A stretch of DNA of 64,000 nucleotides from Desulfobacteraceae bacterium (GTDB lineage Bacteria > Desulfobacterota > DSM-4660 > Desulfatiglandales > Desulfatiglandaceae). The DNA is taken from the NCBI GenBank assembly GCA_016844935.1, contig JAERTK010000139.1:1-64000 (forward strand). Reading direction: 5' to 3'. A program made the translations under genes and the position numbers. Of the stretch, positions 35,054 through 43,302 are shown piece by piece. Position 1 is the first letter of the stretch; every line of letters starts with the position of its first letter. The notes beneath the pieces are model-generated. The model did not search any database. It was given only the letters and a program-made list of their open reading frames with translations, and had not been told where the DNA came from.

Positions 35054-35228
35054 GGCCTCGGCAAAAAATATATACACAATCCTGCTTGTCTTTGGCCCGC
35101 CCACTGCGTTGCATCCACAGGCACATATCCACCAATATGCACTGGTGGATGCGCCTTGCCTGATCTTAATAAAAACGGGCGAACCAAAATACGGCGAAAT
35201 CCTGCACATTTATTTTTTTTCCGAGACC
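35054..35228. mobile_element. Second MITE-like palindromic element
   Basis: GGCCTCGGCAAAAAAT (35054 on) and ATTTTTTTTCCGAGACC (ending 35228) are imperfect inverted termini, and similarity continues inward as AT-rich sequence then AATCCTGC/CGAAATCCTGC-like segments. A central hairpin, TCCACCA...TGGTGGA, lies near 35126-35152. The element has no reading frame. Its right end touches the stop codon of the pyruvate-kinase-like gene, and TTA flanks both ends. It differs in sequence from the element at 8064-8216. It belongs to a class of large palindromic intergenic repeats. Confidence 0.55.
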
Positions 35229-35229
35229 T

Positions 35230-35808
35230 TTAAGCGGGCATACAGAGCAGTTCTTTGATCTTGGCGTCAAACAGATCGGCTGCAAACACGGGTTTCATGA
35301 TGAGGGCCGTGTCTGCGCCGTGGCCGGATCCCCCAACAGCGACGATCTCCTCATCCGGCGTCACGAAGCCATGTTCCGCCGCCATGACGGCGATTTCCAC
35401 GCATACTTTAACCCCTTGGGAGAACATCCGGAGTGTATCGGCAACAACGTTCAGGGGTAGAAGATTGGTCTTATAGTGTTCTGAAAACCCTTTCTCCGTC
35501 CCGCTGAAGGCATGAAGCCCGCGGACCACAAGAATTTCTTTTTGAAGCAATGTTTCATGGTTTTTGTTGAACTGTTCCACTTCCTTGTGAAATCGGCTTC
35601 CCGCGTTGTAAGTAACTGCGATGATTTTTACTGAGTTTTCCGCCATTTTATGCAGTTTCAAGGCCGTTTCCCCTGTGGATGAGGCCACGACGATCTTTTC
35701 AATATTGGCCTCCTTTCCACGGGAAAGGGCAATTTCCAGGGTCTTTTCAGTGTTAACGGGTCCTTTTTTTGCAAAGTAAGAAACGGTACTTTCAAATACG
35801 TTGTTCAT
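35230..35808 (-). CDS. Pyruvate kinase alpha/beta-domain-like protein
   Basis: A stand-alone 192-residue homologue of the C-terminal domain of pyruvate kinase, with no catalytic barrel. TVSYFAKKGPVNTEKTLEIA and KIVVASSTGETALKLHKM follow the domain's Rossmann-like start; VRGLHAFSG and GGSGHGADTALIMKPV are typical of the free-standing family. The function of this family is not known; an allosteric or metabolite-binding role is only a guess. ATG 35808 has AAGGAATAAG upstream. A terminator separates it from the dehydrogenase gene upstream, so it is probably transcribed alone. The stop codon abuts an inverted-repeat element, so the last residues could be altered. Confidence 0.7.
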   Translation of the reverse strand: MNNVFESTVSYFAKKGPVNTEKTLEIALSRGKEANIEKIVVASSTGETALKLHKMAENSVKIIAVTYNAGSRFHKEVEQFNKNHETLLQKEILVVRGLHAFSGTEKGFSEHYKTNLLPLNVVADTLRMFSQGVKVCVEIAVMAAEHGFVTPDEEIVAVGGSGHGADTALIMKPVFAADLFDAKIKELLCMPA

Positions 35809-35895
35809 GGGTCTTATTCCTTTCTCATTTCTTTTTCATTTTGGGGAGGTCCCCATGCAAAGGGGCCATTCACAGTGCAGAACAGGGTCCGGCAA

Positions 35896-35923
35896 AAAAC
35901 CCCGCTCGAAAAAGCGGGGTTTT
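35896..35923. terminator. Intrinsic terminator between dehydrogenase and pyruvate-kinase-like genes
   Basis: AAAACCCCGCT (35896-35906) pairs perfectly with AGCGGGGTTTT (35913-35923) over a 6-base loop. The symmetric A and T tracts make it usable in both directions. On the minus strand it lies directly after the GldA-type dehydrogenase gene and therefore probably marks the end of the 47.9-35.9 kb operon. Confidence 0.8.
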
Positions 35924-35944
35924 GATGTACTGTTTTCGGTCGAC

Positions 35945-37129
35945 CTATTCGAACCGTCTCCCATAGGCATCCGCCGCCTTCAGGCAATTAAAAATCTCAT
36001 TCGGATCATAGAATCCGCCGTCTTCGTCCGGCGTACCCGTTGCACTCGGCATGGAGGTGATGAGGACACTTCTGGATGCATCTTCGGCCACCATATGAAT
36101 GGCGTCATCCGCCGCATTGTTCAAACCAAGTTCCGCAAAGGTTGTGGGCAACCCGATGCTCCTGCAAAACCCGTAAATCTTGTCCAGAAACTCTGCATTC
36201 CTACCTTCCATCATCAGTTGGGTCAAAGTGGAAAATGCCACGAATTGCCCGTGTGTGGGATGAACTCCAAACCGGTCATAGACCCGGGTCCAGCTCAGGG
36301 CAATGGCGTGGGCTGCCGCCAGGCCACCGCTCTCGTACCCCAGACCGCTCAAAAGGATATTGGCCTCCACGACCGCTTCCAACGCTTGACCAGGTATATT
36401 GTTTTCCGCCTCCAGCATGGCCTGATAACCGTATTCCATCAAGGTGTCAAAAGCAAACCGAGCCATCATCTGGGCGGTCCTGGTTGAGAGCCCTCCGGCC
36501 AGAACCGGCGAATCGGTCCGGTAGGACATGGCCGCTTCAAAATAGGTGGCAAGGGCATCGCCCATTCCGGAGACCAGAGTCTCCACCGGGGCATTGGCGA
36601 TGATTTGCGTATCCACAAAAACCATTGCCGGATTGGCTTGAAACACCAGGAAGGTCTCAAACTCGCCCTTATCCGTATAGATCACCGAGACCTTGGCGGT
36701 CGGCGCATCCGTTGCAGCGATGGTGGGCACCTGGATGCAAGGGACATCGGCGCCGATACCATCAATGATTTCGGGCGGCACAACCCCGGCATTGACTGCA
36801 TTTCCTGCGGAAGCCGTTCTGCCGGTATCCAGAGCTTTTCCACCGCCACAGGCGATAATGGCGTCATGAGCTCCGGAAACACACGCATCTTTGATTCTTT
36901 GAACCTCATCAAAGGTACATTCGCCACCAAATGGGACGAAGTCCGATTTTATGCCCTTTTCATTCATGCTCAGAGCCATGGTCTCCCGGCAAACGCTCAG
37001 GGCTGTGGGACCACCCATGACAAGTGGATTGGAAACCCCCATTCCCGCCAGGTGCTCTCCAATTTCACTAAGGGCATTGGGCCCTTGAACATACCGCAGG
37101 GGGGCAATCAGAATTTTTGTGCTCATCAT
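35945..37129 (-). CDS. Iron/zinc-containing alcohol dehydrogenase, glycerol dehydrogenase type
   Basis: Interconverts a polyol or hydroxy-compound and its carbonyl with NAD. The 394 residues hold the NAD loop IACGGGKALDTGRT, VPTIAATDAPTAKVSVIY, and the metal ligands Asp in SGMGDALATYFEA, His in GGLAAAHAIA and His in HPTHGQFVAFS, in the order of GldA. GGAGGATTCA precedes the ATG pair at 37129. It is the last gene of the importer operon, so oxidation of an imported sugar or polyol, or reduction of a product aldehyde, is likely. GldA-like proteins vary in substrate. Confidence 0.83.
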   Translation of the reverse strand: MMSTKILIAPLRYVQGPNALSEIGEHLAGMGVSNPLVMGGPTALSVCRETMALSMNEKGIKSDFVPFGGECTFDEVQRIKDACVSGAHDAIIACGGGKALDTGRTASAGNAVNAGVVPPEIIDGIGADVPCIQVPTIAATDAPTAKVSVIYTDKGEFETFLVFQANPAMVFVDTQIIANAPVETLVSGMGDALATYFEAAMSYRTDSPVLAGGLSTRTAQMMARFAFDTLMEYGYQAMLEAENNIPGQALEAVVEANILLSGLGYESGGLAAAHAIALSWTRVYDRFGVHPTHGQFVAFSTLTQLMMEGRNAEFLDKIYGFCRSIGLPTTFAELGLNNAADDAIHMVAEDASRSVLITSMPSATGTPDEDGGFYDPNEIFNCLKAADAYGRRFE

Positions 37130-37176
37130 TGAATCCTCCTTTTGAAACCAAGTTTATAAAGGCCTTTACGCCGCCA

Positions 37177-38709
37177 TCAACGGATCTTCATGGATTCGAC
37201 AATTCGTCCCTTCTGAAGCGTTAACCGATGGGTAATACAAGGCAGGATCTCGTCCTCATGGTGTGTCACATAGACCAGTTTTGTGTCGGTATGCCGGCCA
37301 ATGTACTCCAGAACACTCAGAATCTTCCGACGATTGAACCTGTCCAGGCCATCACAGGGTTCATCCAGAAACAACAGTTCCGGGGATTTGACAACGGCAC
37401 GGGCAATAATCGCCATTTTTCGCTGACCATAGGAAAGCTGCCCAAAAAGGCACTTGGCCAGCCCGTCAATCCCCAGTGCCTTCATCCACTCCATGGCCGT
37501 ATTTTTCTGTTCGCTGGAACAAGCACGATACAACCCCATGGAGTCAAAGAACCCTGAACACACCACGTTCAGCGCCAGAACATCTTTTGGATATCTGGCC
37601 TGGAATTCCGTGGAAACCATACCGATCCTTTTTTTGATCTCCCATATACTGGTGCCGACCCCCCTCTGCTTTCCGAATACCTGGACGTGGTTGGAGTAGG
37701 CTTGTGGGTTGTCCCCCAGTATCACTTTCAATACCGTTGATTTCCCCGCCCCGTTTTTCCCCAGACTCAGCCAGTTTTCCCCCGTCCTCACCTGCCAGTT
37801 GAAATCATCAACCACAATGACATCACCGTAACGGACCATTACCTGACGCATGTCAATCAATGTTCCATGCGTCGTTCGGGATGCAGTCTGGGCACCTTGA
37901 ATCCCCTTTTTTTCGAGGTGTGGCAAACGCGGCCGCGCATGGTCAGGCTGCCGATCCACCCTATCCATGGAATTGAGAACCTGGTCCCTGGATCCGGCAG
38001 CCAAGACTTCCCCGTCTTTCATACGCAGGACATGGGTAATCCCGGGCAGGATTTCTTCAAAACGATGGGTAATGAGAAGCAGTCGCACACCGCCTTGAAT
38101 CAGATCGTTCAGGTCTTGTTTCAACGCATTCCGGGAGTTTCTGTCCAATCCATTGAACGGTTCATCCAATATGAGGAGTTTCGGCTTTCGCATAAGCGCC
38201 CGCACAATGACGACCTTGCAAAGTTCTCCCGAAGAGATGGCACAAATATCACGGCCAAGAATACCTTTGATCCCCATTTTTTCGGCCACATGAAGCAACC
38301 GCCGTTCAAACGCCTCCCGGTCATAAGCACTCTTGTCCAGGCCCCGCATGACAACATCCCGGGGGGTGGTCTTTTCATCAATTCGGCCGCTGAAATCCCT
38401 GAAACTCTCTTCCAGCAATTCACGTTCATAAAGCTCACGAAACAGTTCCGGGGATGCGTATCCCACCGGCAACCGTTTCACGGGATCTTTTTCTCCGTCG
38501 GCGGCATCCACATGATGCGTCACAGAACCCCTAACCACCGGAACTCCGCCGAAAAGGGCCTTGGCCAGGGTGGTTTTACCCGATCCGTTGGGACCCACAA
38601 TGGCCCAGTTCTGCTCGGTTCTGATCTCCCAGGACGTATTCTGCAGATAACGCCTGTCATACAGACGAACAGAAATGTTATCCAGGGTGATTAAGGGTTT
38701 ATCTTTCAC
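37177..38709 (-). CDS. Double ABC ATPase, ModF/PhrA-like
   Basis: Two nucleotide-binding domains in one cytosolic chain of about 510 residues. Domain 1 has GPNGSGKTT, a diverged signature AISSGELCK and LLILDEPFNGLD; domain 2 has GKNGAGKST, LSYGQRKMAIIARAV and LLFLDEPCDGLD. No membrane partner is encoded next to it. ModF-type proteins have been linked to molybdate metabolism and DNA repair without a settled role, which is of interest given the molybdenum enzymes at 49-62 kb. GTG 38709 is chosen because AGGAG lies about 10 nt upstream; a TTG 24 nt earlier is less likely. It is preceded by the C_GCAxxG_C_C gene at 108 bases. Confidence 0.8.
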   Translation of the reverse strand: MKDKPLITLDNISVRLYDRRYLQNTSWEIRTEQNWAIVGPNGSGKTTLAKALFGGVPVVRGSVTHHVDAADGEKDPVKRLPVGYASPELFRELYERELLEESFRDFSGRIDEKTTPRDVVMRGLDKSAYDREAFERRLLHVAEKMGIKGILGRDICAISSGELCKVVIVRALMRKPKLLILDEPFNGLDRNSRNALKQDLNDLIQGGVRLLLITHRFEEILPGITHVLRMKDGEVLAAGSRDQVLNSMDRVDRQPDHARPRLPHLEKKGIQGAQTASRTTHGTLIDMRQVMVRYGDVIVVDDFNWQVRTGENWLSLGKNGAGKSTVLKVILGDNPQAYSNHVQVFGKQRGVGTSIWEIKKRIGMVSTEFQARYPKDVLALNVVCSGFFDSMGLYRACSSEQKNTAMEWMKALGIDGLAKCLFGQLSYGQRKMAIIARAVVKSPELLFLDEPCDGLDRFNRRKILSVLEYIGRHTDTKLVYVTHHEDEILPCITHRLTLQKGRIVESMKIR

Positions 38710-38817
38710 CGCTCGACTTCTCCTCGGAACCAAAGGCGCTTCGTTGAGATGAGACAGCTTTGATACAGATGGGAACTAACACTTTGAAAGGGACTTGAAA
38801 ACCTTCATTTATACGGT

Positions 38818-39348
38818 TCATCGAGAAGGTAAATCATGGAGGCCGTTTTCCAGAATAAATTGAACGGCAATCCGGGTTGCCCTGCCCACCACGTCCGTAC
38901 ATTTGTCCCGGTGCCCGCCGGCTTCCTCAAATTTCTCGAATTCGTCCTTGTCTGCAATATAGTAAGGTCTCCCGAATTTCTTGATCTGAATATCCCGGCA
39001 TATAATGGCACCCAGGTCCTCCAGATACTTCAGGGTAAATTCTCTTACCAGTTTGAAATTTTCAAAACGTACCCCTGCAGGATCCTTGAAATTGGACCGT
39101 TCACGCCCCAGAAGCTGGCTGATGGCCAGAACACCAGCCGCATAGCCGCCGCAGACACTGACACCACAAAGGCCCCCGCCCCCCGCAAATCCTGTGGCAG
39201 CTTTGAAAACACCGTCGTCTTTCATGTCCAAGGTATCGTAAATGGCGCCCAATGCCGCCTGGGAACAACCTCTGTAAACCTTTTCGTATTCAAAGCCTAA
39301 ATCATACGCTTTTTCAATCAGTTTGCTAATCGCTTGTTCATTTTCCAT
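38818..39348 (-). CDS. C_GCAxxG_C_C-family redox protein
   Basis: A 176-residue member of the small cysteine-rich family named for its conserved cysteines. Visible here: RGCSQAALGAIYD, GGGGLCGVSVCGGYAAGVLAIS, the single Cys in GAIICRDIQ and Cys in HRDKCTDVV. These probably bind a metal or act as redox thiols; several homologues sit beside oxidoreductases of anaerobes. It follows GlcF by 54 bases in the same operon, so it may be an electron carrier or assembly factor for the GlcDF pair. AGGTG lies just before ATG 39348. The activity is unknown. Confidence 0.8.
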   Translation of the reverse strand: MENEQAISKLIEKAYDLGFEYEKVYRGCSQAALGAIYDTLDMKDDGVFKAATGFAGGGGLCGVSVCGGYAAGVLAISQLLGRERSNFKDPAGVRFENFKLVREFTLKYLEDLGAIICRDIQIKKFGRPYYIADKDEFEKFEEAGGHRDKCTDVVGRATRIAVQFILENGLHDLPSR

Positions 39349-39402
39349 TTTTCACCTGGTTTAAGGGTTTCGCTCCAACCCGTTCGGTGCCACAGATCCT
39401 GA

Positions 39403-40503
39403 TCAGGACGCTTCAAGAAGCTGGCTCAAGAATTGTGTGGTGGTGTAGATTTTAAATTTCTGCGCCCGCAGCTTGGCGTTGTTGAGGTTGTGCACACAGG
39501 AGTTACATTCCGTCAACACCACTTCCGCTCCGATTTCTTCCACTTCCTCAAGACGCTTTCGGGCCATGGCGATGGAATTCTTTGCAAAGGCACCCCGCAC
39601 ACCGCCCCCCGCACCGCAGCAAAGGGCATCGGCCCGGTTGTGCCGCAGTTCCACAAAGTTGGGGGCAATTCTGCGGATGATTTCCCGGGGTTCATCATAA
39701 ATATCACAGTGTCTTCCCAGGTCGCAGGGGTCATGGTATGTCACCAACTGATCCGTTTTGATCCCCAGATCAAAATCCTTCAGAAACTGGCTCACGTGGA
39801 TGATTTTCAGCCCCGCTTCTCTTAAAGCATCGTATTCGGATTTGTTGTTGAACGTCCTCGCACAGTAGGGGCAACCGGTAATAACGGTTCTGGCACCGGT
39901 GGCCAGAATGAGTTCCACGTTGGTTTTGGAAAGTCTATCATTGACATCATACCCCACATCTTCCAGCGCACCGCTGCAGCAGACCTCATCGATGAGGGTA
40001 TAATCCACTTTCAGGTGATCCAGGATATGGAGCGTCGCCATGGTGGCCTCATCTTCACGGTAGGACCCCACGCAGCCGATGAAAAAGACAAATTCAGCCT
40101 TTTTATTCCGTTCCCTTTCAAAATCTTCCGGTTCATCTTCGCCATAAATATTGGTGTGTTCCTGGAGCACTCGATTCATCCCCTCGAAAGACGGGTGGCA
40201 GGTACCGCTTTGCACCATGTCCTTTCGCACCTGCTTGATGATTTCCGGCGGATTCACACCCGAAGGGCACTGGTTCGCACAGCTGGCGCATGTGGTGCAT
40301 TGAAAAAGCGTCTCAACCAGTTCATCATTCAGCGGCACATTTCCGTCCATAACCTCTTTTAAGATGAGCATTTTTCCCCGGGCATTGAATGCCGGTCGTT
40401 TGGTGAGCCCGAAAACGGGGCAGACAGCCCTGCAAAATCCACAGCTTGAGCACCTGAGCACCTGATCCCGGAATTTTTTTTCAAATTCGTATTTTCCTTC
40501 CAT
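39403..40503 (-). CDS. glcF: Glycolate oxidase Fe-S subunit-like protein
   Basis: The electron-transfer partner of the FAD subunit encoded just upstream. Residues 17-90 carry two 4Fe-4S ferredoxin motifs (CSSCGFCRAVCP, CTTCASCANQCP). Two CCG-type domains follow (FFIGCVGSYRE...EVCCSGALEDVG with GCPYCARTF; HDPCDLGRH, DALCCGAGGGVRG and ECNSC), as in GlcF, heterodisulfide reductase D and lactate oxidase subunits. The 366 residues are close to the GlcF length. Its ATG follows the glcD-type stop directly (TAAATG). Electrons probably go to quinone or a soluble carrier. The exact hydroxyacid is open (glycolate, glycerate or lactate). Confidence 0.83.
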   Translation of the reverse strand: MEGKYEFEKKFRDQVLRCSSCGFCRAVCPVFGLTKRPAFNARGKMLILKEVMDGNVPLNDELVETLFQCTTCASCANQCPSGVNPPEIIKQVRKDMVQSGTCHPSFEGMNRVLQEHTNIYGEDEPEDFERERNKKAEFVFFIGCVGSYREDEATMATLHILDHLKVDYTLIDEVCCSGALEDVGYDVNDRLSKTNVELILATGARTVITGCPYCARTFNNKSEYDALREAGLKIIHVSQFLKDFDLGIKTDQLVTYHDPCDLGRHCDIYDEPREIIRRIAPNFVELRHNRADALCCGAGGGVRGAFAKNSIAMARKRLEEVEEIGAEVVLTECNSCVHNLNNAKLRAQKFKIYTTTQFLSQLLEAS

Positions 40504-41886
40504 TTACGCCTCCAGCCCCATTTTTCCAGGATTGAGGATGTTGTTTGGATCAAAGAGCTGTTTTAGAGATCTCATGACATCCATACTGGTCTCATCATGT
40601 TCAAGGCCCATAAACGGTATCTTGGCTAACCCGATACCATGCTCCCCGGTCAGTGTGCCGCCCAGTGTAATCACTTTTTTGAACAGTTCCTCGGACGCTT
40701 CTTCAACCCGTATCACCTGGTCGGGATCGGTTCCGTCAAAACACATCACCGGGTGGAGATTACCGTCACCTGCATGACCCACGGTTGGAATCAGAAGATC
40801 ATGTTTTTTAGCCAGATCTGAAATAAACCTCAGCATCTGAGGTATTTTGCTCATGGGAACCGCCAGGTCCTCAACGACGAGGTTGTTGTTGAAACGGGCC
40901 ACAACACCATAGGCCGATTTTCGGGCGGTCCAGAGTGCTGCTGCCCCCCCTTTGCTCTCATCGGCATGTTTGACCGTGGTGGCGTTGTTTTCATGGAAAA
41001 TCTCCATGATCTTTTTCATTTGAAATTCGGTTTCTTCCTTGGTGTAGCCATCGGTTTCGGCCACCAGCATGATCTCCACCTCGGGCAGCTCCAGGTCCGT
41101 ATTTTGATTAATGGCGACCAGAGACTGACGATCCACCAGCTCAAGGGCACTGGGGATAATACCCGAGTACATGATCTCACTGATAGCCCGCCCACCATCC
41201 TCCAGGGTTTCAAAGGTGGCCATGGCGGTAGATATCACGGGCGGCTTCGGGTTCACCTTGAAGGTAATTTCAGTGATGATGCCAAGGGTTCCCTCGGAAC
41301 CCACAAAAAGTTTCGTCAAGTCATAACCCGAAACACTCTTCATGCATTTGGAACCGGTATGCAAAACACGACCGTCAGGAAGCACCACTTCCAGTGCCAT
41401 CACGTAATCTTTGGTGGTCCCGTACTTGGCTCCTTTGATACCACCGGCGTTGGTAGCCACATTCCCACCCAGGGTACAGACGGTGCCGCTGGCCGGATCA
41501 GGCGGAAAAAAGAAACCGTGCGGCGACAAAGCGCGATCCAGTTCAGAATAGATGACCCCCGGTTGGACCACCACCAGGCGGTCTTCGATATTGATGTCGA
41601 TAATTTTGTCCATACGTCCCAAATCAAGGATAATACCGCCATATTCCGGCACGGCCAGCCCCGCCAGGGAAGTTCCGGCCCCCCTTGGCACCACCACAAT
41701 TTTCTCCCGGGTGGCCAGTTTCATGATGTCCGAAACCTGGTCCCTGGTGATGGGCCACACGGCCGCATCAGGTCTGTGGGAATGCTCCGATGCATCTTTT
41801 GAATAGGCGATGAGGTCGATGAGAGCATCGGTGAAATTCTCTTCGCCCACTATCTCTTTAAGCGCTTTTTTAACACGTCGTTCCAT
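40504..41886 (-). CDS. glcD: FAD-linked 2-hydroxyacid dehydrogenase, GlcD type
   Basis: Oxidises glycolate, D-lactate or a similar 2-hydroxyacid. About 460 residues with the vanillyl-alcohol-oxidase FAD fold: VVVPRGAGTSLAGLAVP, GRMDKIIDINIEDRLVVVQPGVIYSELD, TLGGNVATNAGGIKGAKYGTTKDYV and LFVGSEGTLGIITEITFKV in the FAD domain, then the cap domain with PTVGHAGDGNLHPV and LTGEHGIGLAKI at the C-terminus. GGAG lies 8 nt before ATG 41886. With the next gene it forms a GlcDF pair. In the inferred pathway it would oxidise the glycolate or glycerate produced by aldehyde oxidation. Confidence 0.87.
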   Translation of the reverse strand: MERRVKKALKEIVGEENFTDALIDLIAYSKDASEHSHRPDAAVWPITRDQVSDIMKLATREKIVVVPRGAGTSLAGLAVPEYGGIILDLGRMDKIIDINIEDRLVVVQPGVIYSELDRALSPHGFFFPPDPASGTVCTLGGNVATNAGGIKGAKYGTTKDYVMALEVVLPDGRVLHTGSKCMKSVSGYDLTKLFVGSEGTLGIITEITFKVNPKPPVISTAMATFETLEDGGRAISEIMYSGIIPSALELVDRQSLVAINQNTDLELPEVEIMLVAETDGYTKEETEFQMKKIMEIFHENNATTVKHADESKGGAAALWTARKSAYGVVARFNNNLVVEDLAVPMSKIPQMLRFISDLAKKHDLLIPTVGHAGDGNLHPVMCFDGTDPDQVIRVEEASEELFKKVITLGGTLTGEHGIGLAKIPFMGLEHDETSMDVMRSLKQLFDPNNILNPGKMGLEA

Positions 41887-41930
41887 AATTAACTCCAGTA
41901 TTTAAGTCCCCACTATCATAAAACAACAAA

Positions 41931-41971
41931 GAACACGAGGCATTCAAAACAGATCGAATTCCATCGTGTTC
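41931..41971. terminator. Stem-loop between the HMGL-like and glcD genes
   Basis: GAACACGA (41931-41938) and TCGTGTTC (41964-41971) are perfect 8-bp inverted repeats across a 25-base loop, inside a 135-base spacer. On the minus strand it follows the HMGL-like gene and precedes glcD. It lacks a T tract, so it may be a processing or attenuation structure, or an operator. Confidence 0.4.
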
Positions 41972-42021
41972 CTCATTTAGAAGCGAAGCAAGCCTGCGGG
42001 TTAAATTAATCTTTTACCGGT

Positions 42022-43248
42022 TCAACCCTTGCCGGTGATACCCTCGGCAATTTCCATGAATTCCCCTTCGGTAAGCACCCTTTTCAAATCGTGTGATTTC
42101 AGCTTCACTTCACCCAGAACCTTTAGCGCATCTTCTTCGTTCAGTTCCAGTCCCAGTTTATCGCACCAAACCCAGATATTGTCCAGCCCACTTTTTTTCC
42201 CCATGAGGATTTTCGGGTCCTCACGGCCCACGAAGGCCGGGTTCACAGGATACATGATGGTGGGGTCATCGGCGTAGGCGTTCCGAAACCAGCCCGTAAC
42301 AATCCCCGATTCAACGCTGTAGGCACCGTCCCCTATGAAGGGTCTGGACGAGGGAATCTCGGTTCCGGAAAGCTCCCGCACCAGTTGTGAGAGCTCATTC
42401 ATCTTGGAATAATCGATGCCCACATCAATGCCGTACATGGTTAAAAGGGCCATGACCGTCTCTTCCATGGGCGTATTCCCGGCACGCTCCCCGATGCCTA
42501 AAACCGTGGAATGGATCACTTCTCCACCCGCCAGGAGCGCGTTGATGGTATTGGCCACCCCCAGACCGAAATCGGAATGGAAGTGAATCTCCAAAGGCTT
42601 GCTGATCCTTTCTTTCACCTTTTTCGTGAAGTAGGTTGCGGCCTGGGGATTGAGAGCGCCAAAGGTATCCACCAGGGTAAAAGCATCCATATGGCCCTCG
42701 TGGGCCACCTTTTCCACCAGATCGAGCAGCCAGTTGATGTCGCTTCTGGTGGCGTCAATGGTGAAGAACACCGTATAGAGTCCCTGTTGTTTGGCAAACT
42801 CAGTGGCTTTCACGGAAAGTTCAAGGGCTTTTTCCATGGGCCATTTGTATCCCTTTTCAATGAGGTGCTCACTGGAAGGAATTTCGATGACGATGCCGTC
42901 TACGCCGCAGTCGGCCGCCAGTTGAACATCCGGCACCATACACCTGCAAAAACAGAAGATTTCAGAATCCAGATTCCGCTTCACAATTTCCCGAATGGCT
43001 TCCTCGTCACGCGGAGACACAGCCGGCATACCGGTTTCGATGCGATGGATGCCCACCTCTGAAAGTTTTTCAGCAATTCGGATCTTATCGTCTTTGGTGA
43101 AGATAATTCCCGCCTGCTGTTCTCCGTCACGAAGGGTCACATCATGGATCTTGACCTTCTCTGGAATAATAAAATCCTTCTTAACTTCATCGAGGTAGTT
43201 CCAGGGACTGACAAACCAATTGTCTGATTTCCACGGTGAATTATTCAA
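42022..43248 (-). CDS. HMGL-like acyl-CoA condensing enzyme (isopropylmalate/homocitrate synthase family)
   Basis: A TIM-barrel enzyme of about 408 residues that joins acetyl-CoA to a 2-oxoacid, or cleaves the reverse. The signature DVTLRDGEQQAGIIFTKDDK holds the metal Asp and catalytic Arg, HFHSDFGLGVANTINAL holds the two metal His, and the second signature LGIGERAGNTPMEE is intact. The long LeuA regulatory domain is absent. The start is probably the TTG at 43248, 8 nt after GGAGG; an earlier TTG gives five more residues. It follows the importer genes, so it may condense acetyl-CoA with glyoxylate or another product of the imported compound. The substrate is not predictable by eye. Confidence 0.78.
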   Translation of the reverse strand: MNNSPWKSDNWFVSPWNYLDEVKKDFIIPEKVKIHDVTLRDGEQQAGIIFTKDDKIRIAEKLSEVGIHRIETGMPAVSPRDEEAIREIVKRNLDSEIFCFCRCMVPDVQLAADCGVDGIVIEIPSSEHLIEKGYKWPMEKALELSVKATEFAKQQGLYTVFFTIDATRSDINWLLDLVEKVAHEGHMDAFTLVDTFGALNPQAATYFTKKVKERISKPLEIHFHSDFGLGVANTINALLAGGEVIHSTVLGIGERAGNTPMEETVMALLTMYGIDVGIDYSKMNELSQLVRELSGTEIPSSRPFIGDGAYSVESGIVTGWFRNAYADDPTIMYPVNPAFVGREDPKILMGKKSGLDNIWVWCDKLGLELNEEDALKVLGEVKLKSHDLKRVLTEGEFMEIAEGITGKG

Positions 43249-43302
43249 AATCTCATCCTCCAAAAATCTTGATAGATGCCAGGTTCTGACATCCGGAACA
43301 TT

